NCBI RefSeq assembly: GCF_900143005.1
Contig: NZ_FRCS01000005.1
Span: forward strand, 372,001-436,000
Direction of reading: 5' to 3'
From: Cryptosporangium aurantiacum
GTDB taxonomy: Bacteria; Actinomycetota; Actinomycetes; Mycobacteriales; Cryptosporangiaceae
Length of the DNA stretch: 64,000 nucleotides
Below, piece by piece: positions 14,562 through 25,193 of this stretch. The notes beneath the pieces were generated by a model. It saw only the letters and a list, made by a program, of their open reading frames with translations. It did not search any database and had not been told where the DNA came from. Positions within the stretch are counted from its first letter, which is position 1, and each line of letters begins with the position of its first letter. The position numbers and the translations under genes were made by a program.

Positions 14562-16366
14562 TGCGCGACCGCCTCGTCGGAGCGCTCGGCATCGGCCGCT
14601 CCGCTGGGTCGGGAGGCCTGCGCGGGCGGCACCGGCGCCGCGACGGCCTCGGCCGCGTTCTCGGTGGGTGTCGGTCCGACCTCGCCGGCGCCGACCGTTA
14701 CCGCCGTCGGCTGCCGACCGTTCTTCGCCCGGCCGTCCGCGCGCGTCCCCGTGCCGTCCACCGGCTCCGGGCCGACCGCCGCGCCGGGGACGACCTCGAG
14801 CGCACCACCGGCGCTCAGCCGCGCGTCGTCGGCGGGCGGAACCGGCAACCGCCGGACGACCCAGAACGCCAGCAGCACCAGCAGCACCACGCCGAGCAAC
14901 TCGGCGAACAGCGGCACGAACGAGCCCAGCGGCGGCTTCCAACTGCCCCGCAACGGGTTCAAGCCGGAGCCCTGGCCGAACTGGAAGCGGGTCTGCACGA
15001 GCAGCAGCACCCACAGGTGCAGCAGGCCGGTGATCACCGCGATGCCCGGCACGATCCGCCCGACGCCCGTGGCGCCGAACGTTCGTTCGACCCGCCGCAG
15101 CGAGACCGCGCCCAGCACCAGCCCGACGCCGAACGGCACGATGTACCGCCCGTGCTGCGACCAGCCGATGTTGCGCAGGTAGGCCAGCTCCAGCGCGGCC
15201 AGCGCCACGAACGACGTCGCCAGGATCGCGAGCAGGACCAGCGCGTGCCTGCGCTTGACCACGGCCAGCGCCGGGCCGACCAGCGCACCGACCGTCAGGT
15301 ACCAGGCGATGATCGTCCAGCTGGGCAGCACGGTCTCGCCGTAGCTGAACTGGCCGACCAGTTGGTTGACCCAGAACGAGGACCGGACGAGCGCGAGCTG
15401 CCGCAATGCGTCCGAGTACGGGATCGTGGACGCCGCGTTGCCCTCGGCACCCTCGCTGTCGGACAGACCGGAGAGCAGCATCCAGCCGATCGCGTAGATG
15501 CCGACCACCGCGCCGACGCCGAGGACCCACCACACGTCGAGGCGGCGCACCAGCCCCATGATCGAGGCGCGGCGCCCGAGCAGCAGGCACGCGAACACGA
15601 TGAGGATCAGCAGGACCGGCCCGAGCGCCCGCAGGACGAGCAACAGCGACCCGGAGACCCCGGCGAGGATGACCAGCAACCGGGTGAACCGCTCACTGAG
15701 TTCACCGGGGCGGGCCCGGAACAGCGTGAGCAGCGTGGTCCAGAGCAGCACGCCCGCCGCGATCTCCCACCCGTTCGGGTTGATCGCGCCGTTGAGGTTC
15801 ATCGCCATCGGCGTCGCGACGACGATCAGACCGGCGACGAGCAGCGGACGACGCCGCCGCACCGCGACGAACACCGCCAGTCCGAGCATCACGGCCGCGC
15901 CGAGCGCGGACACCAGGCGGGCCGCGACGATGCCGGACAGGTCGGGCGACACCAGCAGCGGGAGGCCGACCACGGCGTAGTACACCGGGTTGTAGCGCCC
16001 GGCAGCGCTGGCCACCCGCTCGGTGGACTCGTCGTCGGGTGCGGGCGTCTGGCAGCTGGCCGGCGCGCGATCCTTGAACGTGCAGTCGATGTCGTCCGGC
16101 AGCAGGCTGCGGGGGACGTCGAACCAGGCGCCGCCGCCGCGGATCGCGTCCGTCGGGGTGGCGTACACCTGGCCACTGGCCACGGCATACGCGCGTACGA
16201 GGTGCTGGGATTCGTCGTACGTGCCGTTCACCGGCAGCGCGGCAGCCCAGCCCGCACCCATCAGGAAGAACGAGACGACCGCGACGAGCAGTACCCATCG
16301 GCCACGGATGCTGCCCGGACCGGCCGCCTCCGATGCCGCGGCCACCGCAACTCCGGGACCGGCCAC
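14558..16366 (-). CDS. DUF2142 polytopic membrane protein
   Basis: The 602-residue protein has about ten to twelve membrane helices, a large extracellular loop after the first helix (PVNGTYDESQHLVRAYAVAS, residues about 46-65), and a cytoplasmic, disordered tail from about 505. The family motif region GRYNPVYYAVVGLP and INPNGWE match the DUF2142 pattern; such proteins sit in polysaccharide gene clusters and resemble GT-C enzymes. The GTG start has GGGGAGG 8 nt upstream. It is paralogous to the next upstream gene and translationally coupled to the short SAHH gene. Confidence 0.85.
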   Translation of the reverse strand: MAGPGVAVAAASEAAGPGSIRGRWVLLVAVVSFFLMGAGWAAALPVNGTYDESQHLVRAYAVASGQVYATPTDAIRGGGAWFDVPRSLLPDDIDCTFKDRAPASCQTPAPDDESTERVASAAGRYNPVYYAVVGLPLLVSPDLSGIVAARLVSALGAAVMLGLAVFVAVRRRRPLLVAGLIVVATPMAMNLNGAINPNGWEIAAGVLLWTTLLTLFRARPGELSERFTRLLVILAGVSGSLLLVLRALGPVLLILIVFACLLLGRRASIMGLVRRLDVWWVLGVGAVVGIYAIGWMLLSGLSDSEGAEGNAASTIPYSDALRQLALVRSSFWVNQLVGQFSYGETVLPSWTIIAWYLTVGALVGPALAVVKRRHALVLLAILATSFVALAALELAYLRNIGWSQHGRYIVPFGVGLVLGAVSLRRVERTFGATGVGRIVPGIAVITGLLHLWVLLLVQTRFQFGQGSGLNPLRGSWKPPLGSFVPLFAELLGVVLLVLLAFWVVRRLPVPPADDARLSAGGALEVVPGAAVGPEPVDGTGTRADGRAKNGRQPTAVTVGAGEVGPTPTENAAEAVAAPVPPAQASRPSGAADAERSDEAVAQ

Positions 16367-16507
16367 GACCTCATCCTCCCCGGCGGAGAACCCCTGCCCC
16401 GCCTCGTCTCGGACACACTAGTGGGCGGGTGCGACAGCGCCGCGCCCGGCGCGGCCTGTCAGCGTGGGACGCGCGTACTGAACCGATCCTTCACGGACAA
16501 TGCCAGG

Positions 16508-18199
16508 TCATTCCTCGGCGACGACGCCCTTTTCCTCCGCATTGGCGCTGCTGGTCGCGGCGACCACGGGTCGGCGGCCGTTGGCGGGCCGCGGGACGCG
16601 CCGTCCCGGCACCAGCACCTCGAGCGCCGTGCTCAGGCCGGTGCCCGAACTCGGCCGAGGCTGTCGGGTGAGCACGACGAGGGCGACGAGGAGCGCGCCG
16701 CCGAGCGCGACGATCAGCAGCGGAATCTGCGGCCCGACCGCGGGCAGCCAGGCGCCGTGCAGCGCGCCGAGCGCCTTGAAGCGCTGCGTCACCTGGAACC
16801 GCGTCATGACGACGGCCAGCGCCCAGACGTGCATCGCGCCGATCGCCACCGCGCTGATCGTTACGAACCGTTTTGTGGCTAGCTCGCCGAGGCGGCCCTC
16901 CCAGCGTCGCAGGCACCCCGCGAACAGCAGCGCGCCGACGCCGAACGGCAGCACGTAACGGCTCTGCTGGGCCCAGCCGATCTGCTGGTAGTAGAGCAGC
17001 TCGAACCCGACCAGCAGCGCCAGGCTGACGACCACGATGCCGATCAGCACCGCGGCCTGCCGCCAGGTGGCGAACAGCAGCGTCGGCACGATGATCAGCA
17101 ACGCCAGCCCGTACCAGGCGACGAGCATGCCGTTCGGTGCGGCCACCTCGCCGTAACTGAAGCGGCCGACGAGCTGCGCCACCCATTGGGTCATCCGGTC
17201 ACCCATGATGTACCCGAGCTTCTCGGTGAGCGAGAGGTGCGGAGGTGGCGTCTCCGCCGGTGGATTGCGCAGGACGCCGGAGAACAGCGTCCACAAGATG
17301 CCGAACAGGCCCGCGATCGAGACGCCGATCCCGACCGCGCGCGTGTCGCGGCGTCCGAGTAGTTCGCGGTTCCGGCCGGGGCGGGCCACCGCCGCACACG
17401 CCAGAACCGTCAGACCGAGCAGCAGCGGACCGAGCGTCCGGATCGACACCAGCGTCGCGGCGCCGAGCCCGGCGGCCAGCAGCAGTTGCGCGGTCCATCG
17501 GTCGTCGAGCTCGCCCGGTCTGGCGCGGACCAGCGTCAGCAGCGCGGTCCAGGTCAGCACGCCCGCGGCCAGCTCCAGGCCGCTGGGGTTGATCGACCCG
17601 GCCAAATTGAGCAGGTTCGGGCTGGCGGCGACCAGGAGCGCAGTCAGCAGCAGCGGGCTACGCCGCCGGACCGCGATCTTGACCGACGCCGCGAGCATTC
17701 CGGCGACCATCCCGGCGGAGATCAACCGTCCGAGGACGATGCCGGCCATGTTCGGGCTGAGCACCATCGGGAGCCCGACCGGCACGTAGTACAGCGGGTT
17801 GTAGCGCCCGGCCGCGGTGCCGACCTCGATCCGGCTCGGGTCGTCCGGTGGCCGCTGCAGACAGGAGGCGGGCAGCTCCCACTTCTGCGCACAATCGGCG
17901 TTTACCGGCAACAGGCTACGGGGGACGCTGTACCAAGCGCCGCCGCCGCGGGCCGCTGCGGCGGGCGCGGAGTACAGCTGCCCGCTGGCGGCGCCGTAGG
18001 CGCGGATGATGTGCTCGTCCTCGTCGTTCGTGCCGTTCGTGGGCAGCGCGAGGGCCCAACCGGCGCTCACGAGGAAGAAGGCGGCGAACGCGAGAAGGAA
18101 GACGGCCCGCGAGCGGAGAGGGCGGACCAGCTTCGGCGACCAGCCGACCGGCGCGGACGGCTTCGCGACGACGACGGATGGGGACCCGTCTTTTGACAC
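16508..18199 (-). CDS. DUF2142 polytopic membrane protein, tandem paralogue
   Basis: It is clearly homologous to the protein at 14558: PTNGTNDEDEHIIRAYGAAS, GGGAWYSVPRSLLP, GRYNPLYYVPVGLP, SINPSGLELAAGVL and QIGWAQQSRYVLPFGVG all have close counterparts. With the GTG at 18199 (GGGAGG 4 nt upstream) it has 563 residues; longer in-frame starts up to 18310 lack a site. The acidic NGTNDEDEH loop after helix 1 is where GT-C-fold enzymes carry catalytic acids, but activity is unproven. The duplication and the 141-nt gap to the next gene suggest one operon with the short SAHH gene. Confidence 0.85.
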   Translation of the reverse strand: MSKDGSPSVVVAKPSAPVGWSPKLVRPLRSRAVFLLAFAAFFLVSAGWALALPTNGTNDEDEHIIRAYGAASGQLYSAPAAAARGGGAWYSVPRSLLPVNADCAQKWELPASCLQRPPDDPSRIEVGTAAGRYNPLYYVPVGLPMVLSPNMAGIVLGRLISAGMVAGMLAASVKIAVRRRSPLLLTALLVAASPNLLNLAGSINPSGLELAAGVLTWTALLTLVRARPGELDDRWTAQLLLAAGLGAATLVSIRTLGPLLLGLTVLACAAVARPGRNRELLGRRDTRAVGIGVSIAGLFGILWTLFSGVLRNPPAETPPPHLSLTEKLGYIMGDRMTQWVAQLVGRFSYGEVAAPNGMLVAWYGLALLIIVPTLLFATWRQAAVLIGIVVVSLALLVGFELLYYQQIGWAQQSRYVLPFGVGALLFAGCLRRWEGRLGELATKRFVTISAVAIGAMHVWALAVVMTRFQVTQRFKALGALHGAWLPAVGPQIPLLIVALGGALLVALVVLTRQPRPSSGTGLSTALEVLVPGRRVPRPANGRRPVVAATSSANAEEKGVVAEE

Positions 18200-18420
18200 A
18201 GCACCTCCCGGCGGCATCGCCGCCCGGTTACTCGGCGCCGGGGCACCCGCGTGCGGATGCCCCGGCCCCGGGCCGACGAACGTCGGAGTCAGTGTTGCGA
18301 CTGCAGGCAACGTACGCTGCCCCGGTCACAGTCCGGGTGTTCGACGGTGAAACCCCGACGGCGTCCCCCTACCCACGGGTGGGACACGCTACTCATCGAT
18401 GTCCGTGACGGCCTTGCGGG
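18200..18420. other. Spacer between sahH and the DUF2142 operon
   Basis: This 221-nt minus-strand spacer must contain the end of the sahH transcript and the promoter of the DUF2142 operon. CCCAC-GG-GTGGG near 18374 is a short symmetric element. I found no riboswitch-like architecture. Confidence 0.4.
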
Positions 18421-20411
<1,991 letters not shown>

Positions 20412-20437
20412 TTGAGGTTAGCAGCGTTCTGTGAAGG

Positions 20438-20498
20438 TTTCCGAATCGGCCGGGAAACGCAACCTACCGGCGCCGTCGGACGTCAATAGACCGACGGA
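20438..20498. promoter_or_regulatory. Two inverted repeats between MerR and sigma-like genes
   Basis: GTTTCC-10-GGAAAC at 20438-20459 and CCGTCGG-11-CCGACGG at 20474-20498 lie in the divergent spacer. The first is close to the MerR start and could be its autoregulatory site; this is unproven. Confidence 0.4.
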
Positions 20499-20589
20499 TG
20501 AGTCTGTTATGTGACAACGGCGGGGAACGTCCTCGGCCACCCGGTCCAAGGGTGACATCATCAGGGGGCGACCGGAGGCGAGGAAACGG

Positions 20590-22929
20590 ATGTCCACGAT
20601 CAGCGACGCCCTTCCGTTTGGCTTACGAGATGACGCCGCGGTGCTCGCTGCCCTACGTGGGAGTGACCACACCGAAGCCGACGTCGTACCCGGAACACGT
20701 GCGAGCTGGGCCAGTGGGTTCCGCCGACACTCCGCCTCCGCCGACGCCGACGGTTTCAGCCAGGCCGGCCTGCACGCGCTCTTCGACCGTTACCACCGCT
20801 GGCTGTTCGGCATGTTCATGCGGACGCTGCGGGACCGCGAGAACGCCACGATCGCGCTCGGGCAGGCGCTCGGCAGCGTCGCGTCCGCCCGGCTGACCCG
20901 GCCGGAGCAACTGCGGCCGGCGATGGCCAGGGCCGCGTACGAGAGCTGCATCCGCGTCGGCGAGGGCCGCGGCCGGGTGACCCGGATCCGGCGGACGCCG
21001 GACGCCACCACCCAGCTCCTGGTCGGAATCATGGACGCGGGTGGGGACGGGGAACTGCGGCGCCTGGTCTGGCGCGCGATGGAGACGCTGACCTACCGCG
21101 AACGGTTGCTGTTCGAACTCGAATGGCACGACCGGTTGGACGCCCGTGAGCTGGTCACGGTCATTGGCGGACGCAATGCGCAGGCGGTGCTGGGGCGGGC
21201 GCGCGAGCGGATCCGCGCCACGCTGACCACCGCGGTGGCGGTCTGGTTCGGCAGCGAGCGGTGCACGGACCTGCGCCGGTTGGTGCGGCACGCCGGGGCC
21301 GCCGAGGGACGTCCGAACTCGCTGCGCGGGGTCATCGACCGGCACCTGTACGGCACGCGGACCGAGGCGCCGTGCCCGACCTGCCGGGACAGCCTGGATT
21401 CCTATGCGCTCGAGGTGCTCGGGGCAGCGCTGCCGGTGTTCGGTGTGCCGCCGTTCCTGCGTGAGCAGGCGGTGGAGATCGCGGTCGAGTACCGGCACGG
21501 GCTCCGGGCGCCGCTCGAGGAGGGTGCGTTCGCACTCGGCGGCGGCGCGGCGGCCGGTGGGCTGTCGTCCGGGTTCGGCGGCGTCGGCGCCCTTGGCGGC
21601 GGAGCAGCCGCTGGGAGCGGTGCCATCGGCGGCGGAGCGGCCGCTGGGAGCGGTGCCATCGGCGGCGGAGCAGCCGCGGCCGCTGGAGGCGGCGGCATGG
21701 GCGGAGCGGTTGCCGCGAGCAGCGGCGGCCTCGGGGCGGCCCTGACCGGCGGACCCGGAGCCAACGCCGCCGCCGGCGGCGCGCCCGGCATGGGCGGCAA
21801 AGCCGGCGGCTCACCCGGCATGAGCGGCAGCGTTGGGCACGGCCCCGGCGTCGGTGGTAACGCCTCGGGCGGGTCGCCCGGCATGAGCGGCAACGCCGGC
21901 GGCTCACCCGGCATGAGCGGCAACGCTGGGCACGGCCCCGGCGTCGGTGGTAACGCCTCGGGCGGCTCACCCGGCATGAGCGGCAACGCCGGCGGCTCAC
22001 CCGGCATGAGCGGCAGCGCTGGGCACGGCCCCGGCGTCGGTGGTAACGCTGCGGGCGGCTCGCCCGGGATGGCGGGTAGTGCGGCAGGCGGACCCGGTGC
22101 CGGTGGCTCCGTGGGCTCCCCCGGGATGGCTGGTGCCGTTCCGTCCGGGCCCGGCGCCGGTGGATCCGCGGTGGACGGCGTCACGGTCTCGCACGCCGAA
22201 CTGCCGACCGCGATCACCCGCCACGTGCCGAACGACGCGATCACCCGCGCCCGCGGCGCCCGGAACGACGCCGCCTCGGCGCCGTACGGCGGCCGCCAGG
22301 GCAACGTCTACTCGGGCTCCCCGTGGGGCGCCCCGGAGGAGCTGCCACCGAGCAGCGCCTACCTCGCCGCCTCCCCGGCTCCGACCTTCCCCACCCCGCC
22401 CCGCCGGAAGCGCGTCGCCGCCGGTGCGGCCGCCGCCGTCGCCGCGGTGGTGTTCTCGGTCGGCGCGGTGATCCTCTCCCAGAACCAGGGCACCAACAGC
22501 CCCGCGGACGTCCTCGCGGCCGCCAGCCCGTCACCGCGCGAGGCCAGCACCCCGGACGGCCCGGCTCCGATGCCGCACGCACCCGACACCGGCAACGGTG
22601 ACGATGACGACGAGTCGGACAGCTACCAGATCGACACCAACACCGGGGGCGGCGCTCCGATCCCGATCCCGGACCCGTCCTCCAGCTCGCCCACACCGAA
22701 GCCGCCGACCCGGACCCCGCCGACGACGCGTCCGACCACCCCCACGAAGCCGCCGACGCCGTCGCCGACGCCCACGAAGCCGTCGCCCACCCCCACGCCC
22801 TCGGACGACGAGCCGAGCCCGACCCCGTCGGACGACCCCCCGTCGCCCACTCCGTCGAACCCGCCGCCGTCCTCCCCGACGGCACCGCGCACCCCCACCG
22901 CGTCCACCGTCGAAGTGGTCCCCGCCTGA
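20590..22929 (+). CDS. Sigma-factor-like protein with Gly-rich repeats, membrane anchor and Pro/Thr-rich tail
   Basis: Domains in order: residues about 55-110 resemble sigma region 2 (LHALFDRYHRWLFGMFMRTL). Residues 165-215 resemble region 4 (METLTYRERLLFELEWHDRL, then VLGRARERIRATL). Residues 228-280 contain Cys (CTDLRRLV, PCPTCRDSLD). A Gly/Ala/Met-rich stretch (about 310-515) includes three 31-residue repeats (406-498). One membrane helix lies at about 610-630 (AAVAAVVFSVGAVILSQ). The last 140 residues are acidic, then Pro/Thr/Ser-rich, and likely exposed. The sigma part is degenerate, so a membrane-tethered regulator is inference. ATG 20590 has GAGG 6 nt upstream. Confidence 0.7.
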   Translation: MSTISDALPFGLRDDAAVLAALRGSDHTEADVVPGTRASWASGFRRHSASADADGFSQAGLHALFDRYHRWLFGMFMRTLRDRENATIALGQALGSVASARLTRPEQLRPAMARAAYESCIRVGEGRGRVTRIRRTPDATTQLLVGIMDAGGDGELRRLVWRAMETLTYRERLLFELEWHDRLDARELVTVIGGRNAQAVLGRARERIRATLTTAVAVWFGSERCTDLRRLVRHAGAAEGRPNSLRGVIDRHLYGTRTEAPCPTCRDSLDSYALEVLGAALPVFGVPPFLREQAVEIAVEYRHGLRAPLEEGAFALGGGAAAGGLSSGFGGVGALGGGAAAGSGAIGGGAAAGSGAIGGGAAAAAGGGGMGGAVAASSGGLGAALTGGPGANAAAGGAPGMGGKAGGSPGMSGSVGHGPGVGGNASGGSPGMSGNAGGSPGMSGNAGHGPGVGGNASGGSPGMSGNAGGSPGMSGSAGHGPGVGGNAAGGSPGMAGSAAGGPGAGGSVGSPGMAGAVPSGPGAGGSAVDGVTVSHAELPTAITRHVPNDAITRARGARNDAASAPYGGRQGNVYSGSPWGAPEELPPSSAYLAASPAPTFPTPPRRKRVAAGAAAAVAAVVFSVGAVILSQNQGTNSPADVLAAASPSPREASTPDGPAPMPHAPDTGNGDDDDESDSYQIDTNTGGGAPIPIPDPSSSSPTPKPPTRTPPTTRPTTPTKPPTPSPTPTKPSPTPTPSDDEPSPTPSDDPPSPTPSNPPPSSPTAPRTPTASTVEVVPA
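21805..22083 (+). repeat. Three tandem 93-bp coding repeats
   Basis: Units start at 21805, 21898 and 21991, each encoding 31 residues that begin GGSPGMSG and contain GHGPGVGGNA. Upstream, a shorter 11-residue GGGAAAGSGAI element is also repeated from about 21598. The near-identical DNA indicates recent expansion. Confidence 0.85.
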
Positions 22930-22941
22930 TCGGTAGCTCGA

Positions 22942-22973
22942 CGCCGATTCACGCAAGCGCCGATTCACGCAAG
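22942..22973. repeat. Perfect tandem 16-bp direct repeat
   Basis: CGCCGATTCACGCAAG occurs twice back to back in the spacer between the convergent sigma-like and manA genes. There is no coding sequence here. Confidence 0.85.
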
Positions 22974-23047
22974 ATCGGCCTCTAAGCGCGCGTTACAGCC
23001 CCAAAACCCGTCATCCGCCGGCCGGCGCCTCCGCGGGCGGCGCGCAC

Positions 23048-24235
23048 CTACGCCGTCGTGGCGTGGAAGAGAGTGCCGGTGCCGGTCAGCACCACCTCGC
23101 GGCGGCCGGCCGGCACGTAACCCGCCTGGCCACCGCGCAGCTCGACCGGCCCGGTCCCGTCGTCCACGGTCACCGTGCCGTCCAGGCAGAACAGGATCCG
23201 CGGCCCGTCCGCGGCCAGCGACGCCCGACCGCCCGCGAGGTCCAGCGCGACCCTGGTCAGCGCGAACTCCGGCACCGGCGGGTTCCACACCTGGACGCCC
23301 GGCGCCGGCTCCTCGGCCGGGAACGGCCGGGCGGGCATGACCTCGAAGCGCACCACCCGCAGCAGCTCCGACACGTCGACGTGCTTCGGCGTCAACCCAC
23401 CGCGCAGCACGTTGTCGGAGCACGCCATGACCTCGACGCCAACGCCGTGCAGGTAAGCGTGCAGCACCCCGGCAGGCAGGAACATCGCCTCTCCGGGCGC
23501 GAGCACGAGGTGGTTGAGCAGGAGCGCCAGCACCACGCCGATGTCGCCCGGGTACTTGTCCGCGAGCGACACCGCCAGCTCGTAGTCCGGTGCCTCCCCC
23601 GACGATTGGGCCGCGCGGCAGGCGTCCGCAAAAGCAACGGCCACCTGATCGGCGTCCGGAAGCCCGAAGAGCCCGGCCACGAACGTACGCAGACCGCCGC
23701 CGTCCGGCGTCAGCCGTAGCGCGTCGAGCAGCGGCTTGAGCGCGGGAACCGCGCCGACGACCGGCGTGAGCACCTCGACCGACCGCTCGACCGGGCGGAA
23801 GCCGCAGAGCGCGGAGAACTCCCCCACCGCGCAGATCAGCTCCGGCTTGTGGTGCGGATCCACGTAGCTGCGGCGCGGGTCGCCGAGCGCGAGACCGGCG
23901 GCCTCGGCTGCGGCGAACCCGGCCTGGGCCTGCTCCTCGCTGGGGTGGGCCTGTAACGACAGCGGGGTCTCCGCGGCCAGCAGCTTCAGCAGGAACGGCA
24001 CGCGCGCGCCGAGAGCCGCCGCCGGTCCCAGCTCCCCCGCCGGGTCGGCCGCGACCAGCGCGTCCAGGCCGTACTCGACGCCGCCCCGGGTGAGGCGGGA
24101 CGGCGCCGACGGGTGGCCGCCCATCCAGAGCTCGGCCTCCGGCTCCGGGCTGGGCACCGCGCGGCCCTGCACGCCGGCGATCGCCGACGTCGAGCCCCAG
24201 GCGTACGTACGGATCGTGTTAGTGAGTAGCTCCAT
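23048..24235 (-). CDS. manA: Mannose-6-phosphate isomerase (class I)
   Basis: The 395-residue enzyme interconverts fructose-6-phosphate and mannose-6-phosphate, the first step to GDP-mannose. Zinc-site motifs LSLQAHPSEEQAQ and YVDPHHKPEL are intact, and FLPAGVLHAYLHGVGVEVM belongs to the cupin core. The start MELLTNTIRTYAWGS matches mycobacterial ManA, so ATG 24235 is preferred over the in-frame ATG at 24247. It overlaps the end of the CDF gene upstream by 17 nt, consistent with one operon (manB, Trm112-like, SIS, CDF, manA). Confidence 0.94.
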   Translation of the reverse strand: MELLTNTIRTYAWGSTSAIAGVQGRAVPSPEPEAELWMGGHPSAPSRLTRGGVEYGLDALVAADPAGELGPAAALGARVPFLLKLLAAETPLSLQAHPSEEQAQAGFAAAEAAGLALGDPRRSYVDPHHKPELICAVGEFSALCGFRPVERSVEVLTPVVGAVPALKPLLDALRLTPDGGGLRTFVAGLFGLPDADQVAVAFADACRAAQSSGEAPDYELAVSLADKYPGDIGVVLALLLNHLVLAPGEAMFLPAGVLHAYLHGVGVEVMACSDNVLRGGLTPKHVDVSELLRVVRFEVMPARPFPAEEPAPGVQVWNPPVPEFALTRVALDLAGGRASLAADGPRILFCLDGTVTVDDGTGPVELRGGQAGYVPAGRREVVLTGTGTLFHATTA

Positions 24236-25193
24236 GGGCGTCGCCATCCCCCGCGCTGTCCGCGGCCCGCGCCTTCGCTGTGGAATAGATGTCGGGCTCC
24301 AGGTAGATCACCCGAGCGACCGGCACCGCCTCCCGGATTCGCACCTCCGCAGCGTCGATCGCATCGGCGACCTTACCGGCCGTCTCGTCGTGATGAACGG
24401 CGATCTTGGCCGCGACCAGCAGTTCGTCCGGGCCGAGGTACAGCGTCTTCATGTGAATGATGCGCTCGACCGTGCCGCCACCGTCGACGATCGCCCGCTC
24501 GATCCGCCGCAGATCCTCGGCGCTGGCCCCTTCGCCGAGCAACAGGCTCTTCGTCTCGATCGCGAGGAAGACCGCGACCACGACGAGCAACACGCCGATC
24601 GCGAGCGTGCCGATCGCGTCCCAGAGCCCGTCATGGGTGAGCAACGTCATGCTGACGCCGAACAGCGCGAACACCAGACCGAGCAGCGCCGCGGTGTCCT
24701 CGAGCAACACGACCGGCAGCTCCGGCGCCTTCGCCCGGCGGATGAAGTTGATCAGCGACGTCGAGCCGCGGCTCTTGTTCGTCTCCCGCAGCGCGGTCGA
24801 GAACGAGTACGTCTCCAGCCCGATCGCCACGAGCAGCACGGTCACCGGAACCCAGTGCCAGGACTCGATCGGCTCCCGGTGCTCCAGCTTGTGGTAGCCC
24901 TCGTAGAGCGCGAACAGGCCACCGACGCTGAACAGCACGATCGAGACGATGAACGCCCAGATGTAGCGCTCGCGCCCGTATCCGAACGGGTGCTCCGGCG
25001 TCGCGGACTTCTTCGCCCGTCTGCCGCCGAGCAGCAGGAGGAGCTGGTTCCCCGAGTCGGCCAGCGAGTGGATCGACTCGGCCAGCATCGACGAGGACTG
25101 GGTCAGCACCCACGCGACCAGCTTGGTTGCTGCGATACCCAGGTTGGCGATCAATGCCGCGACGATGGCCTTGACGCCGCCTTCGGTGCTCAC
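24219..25193 (-). CDS. Cation diffusion facilitator (CDF) transporter
   Basis: The 324-residue protein has six membrane helices. Metal-site residues in helix 2 (SIHSLADSGNQ, with the HxxxD pattern) and helix 5 (LLEDTAALLG) fit CDF exporters of divalent cations, and EHPFGYGRERYIW is the typical loop. A cytoplasmic C-terminal domain follows (AAKIAVHHDE). Zn or Mn is likely but not decided. GTG 25193 overlaps the TGA of the SIS gene (GTGA), so synthesis is coupled. It may serve metal homeostasis for the metal-dependent sugar-phosphate enzymes next to it; that link is inference. Confidence 0.88.
   Translation of the reverse strand: MSTEGGVKAIVAALIANLGIAATKLVAWVLTQSSSMLAESIHSLADSGNQLLLLLGGRRAKKSATPEHPFGYGRERYIWAFIVSIVLFSVGGLFALYEGYHKLEHREPIESWHWVPVTVLLVAIGLETYSFSTALRETNKSRGSTSLINFIRRAKAPELPVVLLEDTAALLGLVFALFGVSMTLLTHDGLWDAIGTLAIGVLLVVVAVFLAIETKSLLLGEGASAEDLRRIERAIVDGGGTVERIIHMKTLYLGPDELLVAAKIAVHHDETAGKVADAIDAAEVRIREAVPVARVIYLEPDIYSTAKARAADSAGDGDAHGATH

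Noticed and set aside
13290-15590. A 766-codon open frame that joins the SAHH-like protein to an extra 340-residue N-terminal part
   Set aside because: The upstream part is a GC-rich out-of-frame reading of the DUF2142 gene; the GTGA overlap at 14558-14561 gives a natural start.
18200-18420. Possible SAH or SAM riboswitch near sahH
   Set aside because: The spacer is downstream of sahH, not in its leader, and sahH itself directly follows the MerR gene; no riboswitch core pattern was found.
21580-22090. Repeat tract considered as a CRISPR array
   Set aside because: Repeats are in frame inside a long gene, with no unique spacers of constant length and no cas genes.
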